A DNA stretch of 64,000 nt from Sphingobacterium sp. GVS05A (GTDB lineage Bacteria > Bacteroidota > Bacteroidia > Sphingobacteriales > Sphingobacteriaceae): assembly GCF_019969845.1 (NCBI RefSeq), contig NZ_JAHXYR010000009.1, positions 186,001 to 250,000 on the forward strand, read 5' to 3'. The translations under genes were made by a program, and so were the position numbers. This document shows, one piece after another, positions 8,477-18,065 of this stretch. Below the pieces are notes generated by a model, which did no database searches, had not been told where the DNA came from, and saw only the letters and a program-made list of their open reading frames with translations. Positions within the stretch are counted from its first letter, which is position 1. Each line of letters starts with the position of its first letter.

Positions 8477-9777
8477 AGAAAGTAGGCGGGCAGCTCCTTG
8501 TTGCCATCTATTGCCTGTTACTTTTTCAACTTACCTATCTTTATACTGCAGCCTACGCCTCCAGTTTAGCTGCGGTACCTTCTTTTGTATTTGCTTTTGA
8601 ACAGTACATCCCATTCATTCCATGGATGATTCTGCCCTATATGAGCAGTGGACTATTTTTTTGCCTTGTGCCATTTTATTGCGGACAAAAGAGCGAACTC
8701 CTGTGTTATGCAAAGCGATTTACGTTTGTCACCCTGATTGCGGCATTGTGCTTTCTCCTTTTTCCGCTGCGGTTTTCTTTTGACAGACCGTCGGTTGAAA
8801 ATCCTCTGTTTAACATTTTCTTTTCCTTCTTAAAGGAATATGATTCGCCTTTTAATCAGGCACCCTCCCTGCATGTCGCTTATGCTTGTCTTTTTTGGTC
8901 GGTGCTGTGTTGGAAGTTCAACGGATGGAAGAAAATAATCTTTGGCATCTGGCTTCTGTTGATGGGCCTGGGAACATTGACGGTATATCAACACCATGTA
9001 ATCGATCTACTGACAGCTTGCATATTGGTTCAGGTCAGTTTTATACTCTTTCCAAATAAGGAGTGGGGCAGAAATCAACAGCCAGCGAATACTTATTACC
9101 TCATCGGCTGGATATTCATGCTACTGGCACTGCTCTGCGAGGGATACGTATTGCCGCTGATTGTTTTTGCTTGGATAGCCTTAGTCTGCTTTGCGGTTGG
9201 TAACAATTACCTGTGCGGTAATACGGGGTTTTTAAAGGATCATCGGGGTCGAATACCGCTGATCAAGAAAGTATTTTACGCTCCTTACCAATTTGTGTAC
9301 TGGTTGACGTGGCGTTTTTTTAGAAAGAAAAATAATCCGTCGCTGATGGAATTACTACCCCGCTGTTATGTGGGGCCAAGGTTGAACGCTTCGGAACTTG
9401 TAGTCATGGGGTTGGATCGCAATCTGGTTGTTTTTGACCTCGCAGCTGAGCTGGAGGAAGTGAGACTCTTGGGTGCCATGGAAAAGTATTATTCTTTCCC
9501 TTTGCTGGATATTGCGGAGATCAGTGTGTATGATGCCCATGTGACCATAGACGCAATGGTATCCGCTTATCACACATTGGATGAACATGAAAATATGATC
9601 ATTCATTGTACAATGGGTTATAGTAGGAGCATGATTTTTGCTATTCTGATGATTCAGAAATTATTATCTTTAGATTTAAATAAAGCTATTGATCGGGTGA
9701 AGTCGATCAATAGACATATGGTGTTACAGGATCATGCGATCCCGTTGATGAAAATTATCGTCGCGGACAGATCCTAA
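8458..9777 (+). CDS. PAP2-like membrane phosphatase fused to a dual-specificity phosphatase, YnbD-like
   Basis: This is a 439-residue protein in two parts. The N-terminal membrane part has several hydrophobic segments and PAP2 motifs APSLH (135-139) and YQHHVIDLL (about 178-186), of the type also seen in inositolphosphorylceramide synthases. The C-terminal part is a soluble dual-specificity/tyrosine phosphatase domain with the P-loop HCTMGYSRS, where Cys 384 and Arg 390 form CX5R. Size and fusion match enterobacterial YnbD. PAP2 enzymes act on lipid phosphates and the CX5R domain can act on phospholipid head-group phosphates, as PTPMT1 does on phosphatidylglycerophosphate. A role in dephosphorylating the product made by the first genes is therefore attractive but inferred. 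Confidence 0.82.
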   Translation: MDEKRLKKVGGQLLVAIYCLLLFQLTYLYTAAYASSLAAVPSFVFAFEQYIPFIPWMILPYMSSGLFFCLVPFYCGQKSELLCYAKRFTFVTLIAALCFLLFPLRFSFDRPSVENPLFNIFFSFLKEYDSPFNQAPSLHVAYACLFWSVLCWKFNGWKKIIFGIWLLLMGLGTLTVYQHHVIDLLTACILVQVSFILFPNKEWGRNQQPANTYYLIGWIFMLLALLCEGYVLPLIVFAWIALVCFAVGNNYLCGNTGFLKDHRGRIPLIKKVFYAPYQFVYWLTWRFFRKKNNPSLMELLPRCYVGPRLNASELVVMGLDRNLVVFDLAAELEEVRLLGAMEKYYSFPLLDIAEISVYDAHVTIDAMVSAYHTLDEHENMIIHCTMGYSRSMIFAILMIQKLLSLDLNKAIDRVKSINRHMVLQDHAIPLMKIIVADRS

Positions 9778-9874
9778 TCAAAAAGGGTGGCTTGGTCTTT
9801 GTTTTTAACAGCCATAGCTGAATAGATACTAAAATTACATACACCATTGTATTGATGGAATAAATTATAAAAAG

Positions 9875-11575
9875 ATGAAATCAGGTTATTTTAAGAGTTT
9901 CGATCAAGGGGAGCTGCTATATCGTGTTTGGAATTATCAAAAGGGACAAAAGGCTTTAGTTGTATTGCACCGTGGGCATGAACATTCAGAACGCCTGCAA
10001 GAGATGGCTACCGATCCACAGTTTGCCGATTATTCCATCTTTGCATTTGATCTGCGGGGACATGGCCATACCAAAGTGCCCGTATCACCAGTATTCATGG
10101 ATAATGTGCGCGATCTGGACAGTTTTGTGGCCTATATCCGCGCCGAATATGCGGTTGATACGAAGGATGTCTTTGTCATCGCCAATAGTATTGCTGGGGT
10201 CATTGTGAGTGCTTGGGTACATGATTTTGCCCCTCCGATTGCAGGTATGGCTTTATTGGCCCCTGCCTTTGAGATTAAACTGTATGTACCATTGGCCAAC
10301 CAGATGATTGCGCTTGGAACCAAGCTGAAAAAGGATCTTGTTATCCAAAGCTATGTCAAGGCGAAGGTACTGACCCATGATATTGAGCAACAACAGGCTT
10401 ATGATGCTGATCCCCTAATCTCAAAATCCATTAACGGCGCTTTATTGGTTGATCTATTGAAAGCTGGTGTGCGTATCGTAGACGATGCAGCCGCAATCGA
10501 TATTCCCGTGATTGTGCTATCCGCCGAAAAGGACTATGTGGTTAAAAACTCAGTGCAAAAGCAATTCTTCGTTTCCATCGCTTCCAAGCTAAAGACATTT
10601 ATTACCCTGCGCAATTTTTATCATGGTATACTGTTTGAATCCAACAGACAGAAAGTGTATACCTATTTAAAAGATTTTATTACGAAAGCCTATGCAAGGA
10701 AAAAGCCTGAACAAGGGTTAGAGCCCGACGAGTTTTCGGTAAAAGAATATGAAAAATTGTATCATAAGGTGATGCCTGCGGCTGAGAAGCTAAATTATGC
10801 TTTCCAGAAATGGACTTTAGGCAAGATCGGATCATTGAGTCATGGCATGAACTTAGGGCTTCAGTTTGGTTTTGATTCAGGAATTTCATTGGATTATGTA
10901 TATCGCAATGAGCCGAAAGGCAGGTTGGGGCTAGGTAAAGTCATTGATAAAGGGTACTTGGAAGCGATCGGCTGGAAAGGAATCCGCATACGCAAACAGC
11001 ATCTATTACGTCTATTGGAAGAGAATATTGAGCAGGTCAAGTCTACAGGCCGGCTTGTGAAAATATTGGATATCGCTGGTGGTACCGGAAATTATTTGTT
11101 TGACATCAAAGAAAAATATCCGGAAGTGGAGATCGTGATCAACGAGTTTATGTTGTCAAATATTGCTGTGGGAGAGAAAATCATCAAGAAGAAAAGGTTC
11201 CAAGGAATACGTTTCAGCAATTACGACTGTTTTGATCTGGAGACTTACAGCAAGCTGGATTTTGAACCTAATATTGTGGTGATCTCTGGTATTTTCGAAT
11301 TGTTTGGCAACAATGAAATGGCGAGCAGGGCGGTGCATGGTGCGACTTCCATTTGTGAGGAAAACAGCCATCTGGTCTATACCGGACAGCCATGGCATCC
11401 ACAGTTGAAAATGATCGCTTTTGTGCTGAACAGTCATCAAAAGAAAGATTGGGTCATGCGCCGACGTTCGCAGAAAGAACTGGATCGGATTATGGCGTAT
11501 AATGGGGTGACCAAGGAGCGGATGCTTATTGACGATTACGGAATATTTACCGTTTCTTCGGGGGCTGTGAAATAG
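9875..11575 (+). CDS. Alpha/beta hydrolase fused to SAM-dependent methyltransferase, YnbC-like
   Basis: This is a 566-residue fusion. Residues 1-280 form a lysophospholipase/monoacylglycerol-lipase type alpha/beta hydrolase (FDLRGHGHT near 68-76). Its nucleophile elbow, ANSIAG with Ser 105, lacks both glycines of GxSxG; the later HG motif (FYHGILFES) near 250 fits the catalytic His. Residues from about 395 contain the class I methyltransferase motif I, LDIAGGTGNY (397-406), with an acidic residue ending strand two (INEF). No signal peptide is present, so it is cytoplasmic. The arrangement equals enterobacterial YnbC (about 585 residues). A 97-base gap follows the phosphatase gene. Hydrolysis and methylation of a lipid or head group is inferred only. 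Confidence 0.82.
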   Translation: MKSGYFKSFDQGELLYRVWNYQKGQKALVVLHRGHEHSERLQEMATDPQFADYSIFAFDLRGHGHTKVPVSPVFMDNVRDLDSFVAYIRAEYAVDTKDVFVIANSIAGVIVSAWVHDFAPPIAGMALLAPAFEIKLYVPLANQMIALGTKLKKDLVIQSYVKAKVLTHDIEQQQAYDADPLISKSINGALLVDLLKAGVRIVDDAAAIDIPVIVLSAEKDYVVKNSVQKQFFVSIASKLKTFITLRNFYHGILFESNRQKVYTYLKDFITKAYARKKPEQGLEPDEFSVKEYEKLYHKVMPAAEKLNYAFQKWTLGKIGSLSHGMNLGLQFGFDSGISLDYVYRNEPKGRLGLGKVIDKGYLEAIGWKGIRIRKQHLLRLLEENIEQVKSTGRLVKILDIAGGTGNYLFDIKEKYPEVEIVINEFMLSNIAVGEKIIKKKRFQGIRFSNYDCFDLETYSKLDFEPNIVVISGIFELFGNNEMASRAVHGATSICEENSHLVYTGQPWHPQLKMIAFVLNSHQKKDWVMRRRSQKELDRIMAYNGVTKERMLIDDYGIFTVSSGAVK

Positions 11576-11634
11576 GGCAATCGTGCTTCGGAATGACTGT
11601 AGATGCCATCTTAGCTAAATCATCTTATAAATTA

Positions 11635-11672
11635 TTTTTCTCCATTGGTTTGGATAGACCAATGGAGAAAAA
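11635..11672. terminator. Inverted repeat between convergent clusters
   Basis: A perfect 10-bp stem CTCCATTGGT (11640-11649) / ACCAATGGAG (11658-11667) extends through T5/A5 on the outside to 15 bp. It sits in the 111-base gap where the lipid cluster and the Psp island meet. The tract after the stem is A-rich on both strands, so it is not a textbook U-tail terminator, but it may stop or protect both 3' ends. Confidence 0.55.
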
Positions 11673-11686
11673 TAAAGTTTATGGTT

Positions 11687-14600
11687 TTAGTTCTTATACT
11701 CCCGAATAGCCTGAATAATACCTTCCAGATTTTCATTGAAGTCCAGTAGCTGACCGAATACTTTATCGTCTTTGGCAAGTCCACCGTGTTTGTTGTTCTT
11801 GCGGAAGATTTCCTTGATGGTTTCCCAACGTTCCAGTTCAACAGGGTTTATCAGCTCGGCAAGCTCTTTTAGTTTTAAGAGATTGCTTTCGGTATCCGCT
11901 GTGAGTGTCTGCGATTCGCTCTCATAGTGCGCAAGAAGAACCTGATCAATTTCCTGCTCATTCATCATCGGTACCACCTGTGCCACCAGTTTGCTCATAT
12001 TCCGATAGGATCCCTGCATTTTGAATGGTGGTTCGGTACGGTAATTATCCTGCATCGCTGCGCTCTGAATATAATTCTGATTCACTTTGATCACGACATT
12101 TCTGATTTTCAGTACATGTCGCAGCACCGCGATAAAGTCATCAATATCCTGTTTCAGGTAGTTGCCTTCTAAGTCGGGTAATTGATCCATAACAGACTGT
12201 GCATAATTGACCAGGGCATAGAAGTCGTTAAACGATTTGCTTGCAATCTTTTCGAGGTAACTGTTTTCAATCGCCGCATTTTCGATCAGACTGAGGTTGA
12301 ATAATGCTTCAGTATCACCGATCACATCTCCCAGATTGTACACATCGGCACGGTTGGCAAGCATGTCGGGAATCTGAAATTTGGAGCCGCTTTCTGTGTA
12401 TGGATTTCCGGCCATTACGATGCAGAAGCGCTTGCCACGGAGGTCATAGGTCTTGCTCTCGCCCTCAAATATGCCATCAATCTTACGCTGACCATCGGCA
12501 AGAGAAATGAATTTCTGTAAGAATTCCGGATTTAAGTGCTGGATATCGTCCAGATACAGCATGACGTTGTCAGCCATCTCAAATGCAAGATTGATCTTTT
12601 TCAGTTCTTCCCGTTCTCCGGATGTTTTTGCTTCAATCGGATCAATGGATGTAATGGAATGACCAATGGTCGGGCCATTGATTTTGACGAAATGTAAGCC
12701 CATCGTTTTGGCAAGATATTCCATTAAAGTGGTCTTACCGTAACCCGGAGGCGATATCAATAGAAGCATTCCCATACGGGCCGTACGCTTGTTGTCGCCT
12801 GCGGCTCCCAGCTGTTTGGCGAGGTTATTTCCGATCAATGGGAAGTAAACTTCGTTGATCAGCTTATTACGGACAAAGGAGGTCAGTACTTTGGGCTCAA
12901 ACTCACCGATCTTTAGTTCTTTGGCATAGGACTTCGCAAGCTGTTCCTTCAGTGTGGAGAAAGCCACAAAACGAGGTACATTATACTCACTGAATTGTGC
13001 CAGACGTGCTAAAAACTCATGATATTGGATATGTTCCTCCCCATTGTTCAGGATCGCATGATTGCCTTTTAATCCGCTGATATGTGCTTGGTCTTTTGCT
13101 ATGATCAGGTGATAGTCATGGGTCGGATAAAGCAACAAGATCGCTGCTTCCTCAATATACTTACGTAGCTTAAGATATTCCGGATGTTCGTCCACGAAGG
13201 AGTTGAGCCAGTTTAAGGTCAGGTAAAAGCGATCTACCAAGCTAAATTGTTCGTTCTGAATATCCGCTTCAAATAGCTTGTAACTTTTCTTGGATTCCAG
13301 CAATCGAATAAAAGCCTTTTTCAGTTCATCGGACTGTTCGCTGACGACAAAGGTATTGTAGCTTGTAAACGTCTGAAAAAGGTACGTCGCCAGGTCACGG
13401 CCATGAATGGTGGAGCGATCCAAATGTGTCTCCCATGCATTGAATAACTTGGTCAGTTCATCAATGACCGACTGGTAACGATTTGAATTTGGAAACGTTT
13501 TTAATATTGTGTACGTCGAGTATATCAGTGCCAGCTGCTTTGTCCGTTGATCATCCGAAAGGGATTGCCAAAATAGCTGAGCCATTGTGCGCAAGAGGGG
13601 ATCATAGCGAAGCAGATCCAATTTGCTGTCCAACTGTTTGACCGTATCATAAATCAACAGTGCATCCACATTGTGAACTCCTTTGACATAACCTTCCGAA
13701 TAACTTTGCTCCACGGTCTGTGTGATAAATAATGCGGCATCAAAATCTTGTTGTCCTTTTGAAGCAATGAAAGCTTTGTATGCAAGATATTCTGCACGAT
13801 AGACTTCCTTATTTTCAGAGACAAGTTCCTGATCCCAGATGTCCTGAAAACTGTTGATTTCCTCGGCCTGCACCTTTTGATAGAAACTTGTCCCGGTCAA
13901 GTGGAAATACAGTTCATCATTTCTGCGCAGCAAGGTCAGGCTGAGGGATTGACTATTGACTGCAAACTTATGCTTGCCCAATGCAATGATATTTTCGCCA
14001 TCAACAAAGAGATCATTTTTGTCGCGTAAAACGCGTAAGGCATCTTCCTGTGATTTCTTTAACAGATTTTCAAGGTTTTCTGCTTTTGAGACATCCTGCA
14101 GTGTTTTTAGCTCCTGTACCAACTGTCTGATCTTGTCGATCATCAGATCCGAGGCAAAGAAGCTGAGGATCTCTTCCCGTGTTGCAAATGTCTTGGATTT
14201 GTTTTCAACGTTTTTTAATACACGAAGACCGATCTGTTCGAGCGAAGAGGTACGCTTGTTGATCTGTTCAACGATTTGTTCCCTGCGGGAATTAAAAGCC
14301 TTGATAACCTCATCACGTTTGTCCGCGATCTTAAGGGCAAAATCTTCAAATTCAGAAAATTTACTTTCAAGTTCTTCCAGCTGAACGATGACTTTTGTGT
14401 AATACTCGTCTACCTTTTCGGTTGTCGTTGACAGTTCGAGGTAGTTGGTTACGGATTGCTCCAACAGAGTCAGCTGCGCAGAGAATTCGGCTATTGCTTC
14501 CGTACTCTTCAATGAATTGAGTTTTCGCGTAAGCTGTGCACGCACTTCATTTAAGGAGGAGAAGATAACCGAAATCTTCTCAATGATTTTGGTTGTTTGT

Positions 14601-16531
14601 GTGGAGTCGTCAATTTTTAGACTATTGAGGATATCAATCAATAGTTCCAGTTCGCTTGAAATGGCTGAATTGGCTTCCTCGATTGCTTTGGCATCATAGA
14701 CCTTAACTATGGCCTCCACATTTTTCTTCTGCTGTTCCACCTTTTGTTCGTAAGGAAGCAGGGCCTCGTCACGTAGGAGAAAAGCAATGGTCTTTTCGGC
14801 CAGTTCGGAGGTGATACGCTGTAGTTTTTCCAATAGGCTATCTATCCTGACCGTATCAATATATTTTACATTTTTAAGGTCGATGATTTCACCCTGGAGA
14901 CGACGGGAGTCGGCCAATTGGTGGACGAGCTGATCGAGTTTGTCCACAATGATACTATTGATGGAGAAGGAGAGTTCTTCCATCTTCTTTTCTGCTGCTA
15001 GATTTAATTCTGCAGCATGTTTGCGTTGTGTCTGTACTTTGACAAACTCATCAATAGCGGTATTGGCGACTTCCTTGATCTGTGTTAATGGCTGGCCAAG
15101 ATTTGATAAAGCGTCATCTTTTATCCAGAAATAGGAATCCAATAAAACCGTGGACTTTTTGAGGATATCTTCGTATAAACCTTCGTAGCTGTCCTCTTTG
15201 TTGATCAGCTGTATAACCTCCTGAGCCTCGGCCATCGCCTGCACGATCTGTTTATTGCCTACTTTATAAAGGGGATCATCTTTCTTCTGCTCATTTTCTT
15301 TGAGCATGGCCATATAGGGCGTTTCCCAGATCTGCACCTGATGATGTCTGGTGGCTTCCGCCTCGGTGCGGAAATAAATTAAGCTACCATCTTTGAATAG
15401 GGTAAATCCATTGCAGATTATCGGGGTCTCGACATGCTGCTGAATGATGTTATATGACAGTAGGATATAAGTATTGGTTTCCTCCTGACAGAATATATAC
15501 AGAAAATCTTCACCATTGGGGGAAGCTATCCTACGCAGGAACGATACATGTTCAAACTGGGCGTCAAAAACCTTATGTGTACCATTTTGTAAGTAGTATC
15601 CATTGGAAAAAATAATCCCTTGATTGTCCGGTAACAATATTGCTGATTCATTCAGTGATTTGAGGTTGATTACTTCCTTCGTCCGTTGGTTATAGACAAA
15701 GGCCCTGAAATCTTCCTGGTAAGGCTTGATACGTACCGCAATAAGATTGCCGAGATCTGCATAGTAATAATCGGCATCGTCCAATTGTTGGTCTACATTG
15801 ACCACTTTTTCGGAATAGATCCCTTTGCCACTGTCTGTATTGTTTTCGATCTTGAAGGTGATGTCGCCATTGATCGCCTCAATAAAGATCTTATCCATAA
15901 TGGATATATGGGGATATTTTCCCAGTCGACGGTCTTCGAGCGTTGTTTTTGTCCAGTCAAATTCAAATTGGTTGGGCAATTTGACTTCATGGATGCTGCG
16001 GTCATCTTGATACTGGAGCTTACCATCTTTGATTAACCATTTGAATGCTTTGAGGTCAGCAGGATTTTTGCTGGTCTGAAAGATCATGTACAAATAGTTC
16101 TCCGTCCTACGAAATTTGGAGAATATGGAGTCCCTATAGTATTTATATAGATTTTGATAATCTGAGATAAAATTTTGATCGTTGATCAGGTCGAGGGGCT
16201 GCGGAATAAATTGATTATTCTCAAATGCATAAACACTGAAAACATCTTCCAGCTTGATCTCGGTACGCAGTCCAAAATGCACGTTATACCCAAAGATACA
16301 TTGATTATCCAAGGCCAGAATGCCGCGGGCAACACAGTTGTTTTCTGTGGTAATCCGTTGATTGGCTTTGAGGACAAAGCTCGTTGAATTGAAGACTTCT
16401 TTACGGGCTTCATTCAATTGTAGGAGCTTGGTCGCTAGTTCTTCTTTTTGTGTAAGAAGTCGCTTTCGGATAATCTCATATGCACCTTGGTCAAGGCTGT
16501 CGTTCTGATTTATTACGTTTTCTTCTGGCAT
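11687..16531 (-). CDS. Very large DUF3686/AAA ATPase ('DNA repair ATPase' family)
   Basis: This is a 1614-residue cytoplasmic protein. The N-terminal third resembles the DUF3686 region annotated as 'ATPase involved in DNA repair'. Residues of about 480-860 are rich in Lys, Glu and Leu and predicted coiled coil. The C-terminal part carries an AAA module: Walker A PPGYGKTTL near 1260, Walker B MLYLDDIQHL near 1327, sensor-1 MAGNPY near 1365 and NRADVYNLGD as a likely arginine-finger region. 'DNA repair' is only a historical label. As the last gene of a PspA-flotillin operon, 20 bases after the serine hydrolase, it is more likely a remodelling ATPase of membrane-associated complexes, comparable in logic to PspF/VPS4-type partners. 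That role is inferred. Confidence 0.8.
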   Translation of the reverse strand: MPEENVINQNDSLDQGAYEIIRKRLLTQKEELATKLLQLNEARKEVFNSTSFVLKANQRITTENNCVARGILALDNQCIFGYNVHFGLRTEIKLEDVFSVYAFENNQFIPQPLDLINDQNFISDYQNLYKYYRDSIFSKFRRTENYLYMIFQTSKNPADLKAFKWLIKDGKLQYQDDRSIHEVKLPNQFEFDWTKTTLEDRRLGKYPHISIMDKIFIEAINGDITFKIENNTDSGKGIYSEKVVNVDQQLDDADYYYADLGNLIAVRIKPYQEDFRAFVYNQRTKEVINLKSLNESAILLPDNQGIIFSNGYYLQNGTHKVFDAQFEHVSFLRRIASPNGEDFLYIFCQEETNTYILLSYNIIQQHVETPIICNGFTLFKDGSLIYFRTEAEATRHHQVQIWETPYMAMLKENEQKKDDPLYKVGNKQIVQAMAEAQEVIQLINKEDSYEGLYEDILKKSTVLLDSYFWIKDDALSNLGQPLTQIKEVANTAIDEFVKVQTQRKHAAELNLAAEKKMEELSFSINSIIVDKLDQLVHQLADSRRLQGEIIDLKNVKYIDTVRIDSLLEKLQRITSELAEKTIAFLLRDEALLPYEQKVEQQKKNVEAIVKVYDAKAIEEANSAISSELELLIDILNSLKIDDSTQTTKIIEKISVIFSSLNEVRAQLTRKLNSLKSTEAIAEFSAQLTLLEQSVTNYLELSTTTEKVDEYYTKVIVQLEELESKFSEFEDFALKIADKRDEVIKAFNSRREQIVEQINKRTSSLEQIGLRVLKNVENKSKTFATREEILSFFASDLMIDKIRQLVQELKTLQDVSKAENLENLLKKSQEDALRVLRDKNDLFVDGENIIALGKHKFAVNSQSLSLTLLRRNDELYFHLTGTSFYQKVQAEEINSFQDIWDQELVSENKEVYRAEYLAYKAFIASKGQQDFDAALFITQTVEQSYSEGYVKGVHNVDALLIYDTVKQLDSKLDLLRYDPLLRTMAQLFWQSLSDDQRTKQLALIYSTYTILKTFPNSNRYQSVIDELTKLFNAWETHLDRSTIHGRDLATYLFQTFTSYNTFVVSEQSDELKKAFIRLLESKKSYKLFEADIQNEQFSLVDRFYLTLNWLNSFVDEHPEYLKLRKYIEEAAILLLYPTHDYHLIIAKDQAHISGLKGNHAILNNGEEHIQYHEFLARLAQFSEYNVPRFVAFSTLKEQLAKSYAKELKIGEFEPKVLTSFVRNKLINEVYFPLIGNNLAKQLGAAGDNKRTARMGMLLLISPPGYGKTTLMEYLAKTMGLHFVKINGPTIGHSITSIDPIEAKTSGEREELKKINLAFEMADNVMLYLDDIQHLNPEFLQKFISLADGQRKIDGIFEGESKTYDLRGKRFCIVMAGNPYTESGSKFQIPDMLANRADVYNLGDVIGDTEALFNLSLIENAAIENSYLEKIASKSFNDFYALVNYAQSVMDQLPDLEGNYLKQDIDDFIAVLRHVLKIRNVVIKVNQNYIQSAAMQDNYRTEPPFKMQGSYRNMSKLVAQVVPMMNEQEIDQVLLAHYESESQTLTADTESNLLKLKELAELINPVELERWETIKEIFRKNNKHGGLAKDDKVFGQLLDFNENLEGIIQAIREYKN

Positions 16532-16551
16532 AAGTTCCGCTAGTTCTTGAC

Positions 16552-17985
16552 TTATTTAACTTTATTGAATTTTAATTCCTGACCATTTTGATACAACGTC
16601 AGCGCTGTGATCTGATCATTTTCTTTGCTGAATTTCAGCACGGCTTGCACTGCCGTATAAAATAACTCTAAATCATTCTTGGGATAGACTTCAATGGCTG
16701 ATTGTCCCGATAACTGGGCAAATAGATTACCATCATCGTTCGCGGTAATTTTAAACTTCAATTCAGGTTGTTTTGTGTATTCATATGTGCCCAAGAGCTG
16801 TTTTATCTGAAACTCCATAAGTATGATTGCTCCCGTTAATTTTTCACGTTCAATAACTGGAGCTTTTCTTTTTTGAAGAATTGCATTAACAGTTGATGTC
16901 AATGGATATACATCAACTGTATTCCATTTGTTCATTAAAGCGATGAAATATTTTTGTTCTTTAAAATCTCGAATGTTGATCGTTTTATAGCCTGGGTATC
17001 CCCCTGTGTGAAAATGCATCTTGCTTTCACTGTTGGTGCTGTCGGTAAAGAGCCAGCCAAAACCATAGTACAAACCTGCCATTTTAATGGATTTGCCATT
17101 ATTGAGCGTATCGACAGAGATGGCCTTCATGAAATTCTGACGCGTTAATAACGTATTGTTTTGGATAGCCTGGTTCCATTGGAATAAATCTTGAGCTGTA
17201 CTGCTTATTCCATAGGGCCCACTTCCGCCATCAAAATAAGTTAGATAGCTAAATGCAGGAAAGTCATCAACATTTTTGAAGCTCTTGGTCTTCGCATCAT
17301 AGGCCATTCCTTTTGCGTAGTTTTTAAGGTTGGCATTGGGTGAACGCGCCGAAAATACAGAGGTATTGTTCATCCCCGCAGGTTTGAATATATGCTGCTG
17401 CATATAGGAAGCAAAAGATTGCCCAGATACTTTTTCTACAATCAGAGCCAGGAGTAGGTAGTTCGTATTTGAATAAGCGTATTGATCACCTGGCTTAAAG
17501 GAGGTGCTGTCAATCTTTGTCTCAATTATTTTGAGGAAGTCCTGATTTGTATTTATTTTTTTCTTATCGATCCATTGCTGATCCCATGCCAAAAATTCCG
17601 GTATTCCCGAGGTATGGCGCAATAGATTTTTAATACGGACATTTTTGAATTTTATACGCGAGAAATATTTGGTAATATCATCTTCATAGGAGAGCTTGCC
17701 TTTTTCTTCCAATTGCATAATGGCCATAGCAGTAAACTGCTTACTCACCGAGGCCAATTCAAAACGACTATTGCTATTTATTTTTTCCGTTTTTGCAGGG
17801 TTTTCAAAACCTATATATTTCTCAAAAACAACTTTACCACTGTCGACTACCAAGAATGCTCCGCTGAATTCACCGTCCTGATTCAAAGATTGGAATAGTG
17901 AATCCAATCGTTGCTGAACTGTCTGAGCAGTTACCAAGAGGGTATTTAAGCCCAGAAAAATAGAAAATAGGACAAAACGTATCAT
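16552..17985 (-). CDS. Exported serine hydrolase (beta-lactamase class C / penicillin-binding type)
   Basis: This 477-residue protein has a signal peptide (1-20, ending LLVTAQ) and the three motifs of the class C beta-lactamase fold: SVSK (Ser near 80), YSN near 172 and HTGG near 325. A C-terminal domain of about 90 residues follows. Such enzymes act in the periplasm or at the surface as esterases, peptidases or peptidoglycan-modifying enzymes; antibiotic resistance should not be assumed. It lies between flotillin (gap 80 bases) and the AAA ATPase (gap 20 bases) on the same strand, so it appears to belong to the operon, though it is not a standard member of this neighbourhood. Confidence 0.85.
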   Translation of the reverse strand: MIRFVLFSIFLGLNTLLVTAQTVQQRLDSLFQSLNQDGEFSGAFLVVDSGKVVFEKYIGFENPAKTEKINSNSRFELASVSKQFTAMAIMQLEEKGKLSYEDDITKYFSRIKFKNVRIKNLLRHTSGIPEFLAWDQQWIDKKKINTNQDFLKIIETKIDSTSFKPGDQYAYSNTNYLLLALIVEKVSGQSFASYMQQHIFKPAGMNNTSVFSARSPNANLKNYAKGMAYDAKTKSFKNVDDFPAFSYLTYFDGGSGPYGISSTAQDLFQWNQAIQNNTLLTRQNFMKAISVDTLNNGKSIKMAGLYYGFGWLFTDSTNSESKMHFHTGGYPGYKTINIRDFKEQKYFIALMNKWNTVDVYPLTSTVNAILQKRKAPVIEREKLTGAIILMEFQIKQLLGTYEYTKQPELKFKITANDDGNLFAQLSGQSAIEVYPKNDLELFYTAVQAVLKFSKENDQITALTLYQNGQELKFNKVK

Positions 17986-18065
17986 GTGATTGCTTTGGTT
18001 TTTGGGATATTATCTTGAGCCTGTTAAGATTTGACGCTTTACAAGGCTCAAGATGATGAATATGG

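Noticed and set aside
13956..14384. 142-codon frame antisense to the AAA ATPase
   Set aside because: Ser/Leu/Arg-rich mirror of the coiled-coil coding sequence; a shadow frame.
16552..17985. True antibiotic-resistance beta-lactamase
   Set aside because: The motifs only show the class C serine-hydrolase fold, and the context is an envelope-stress operon.
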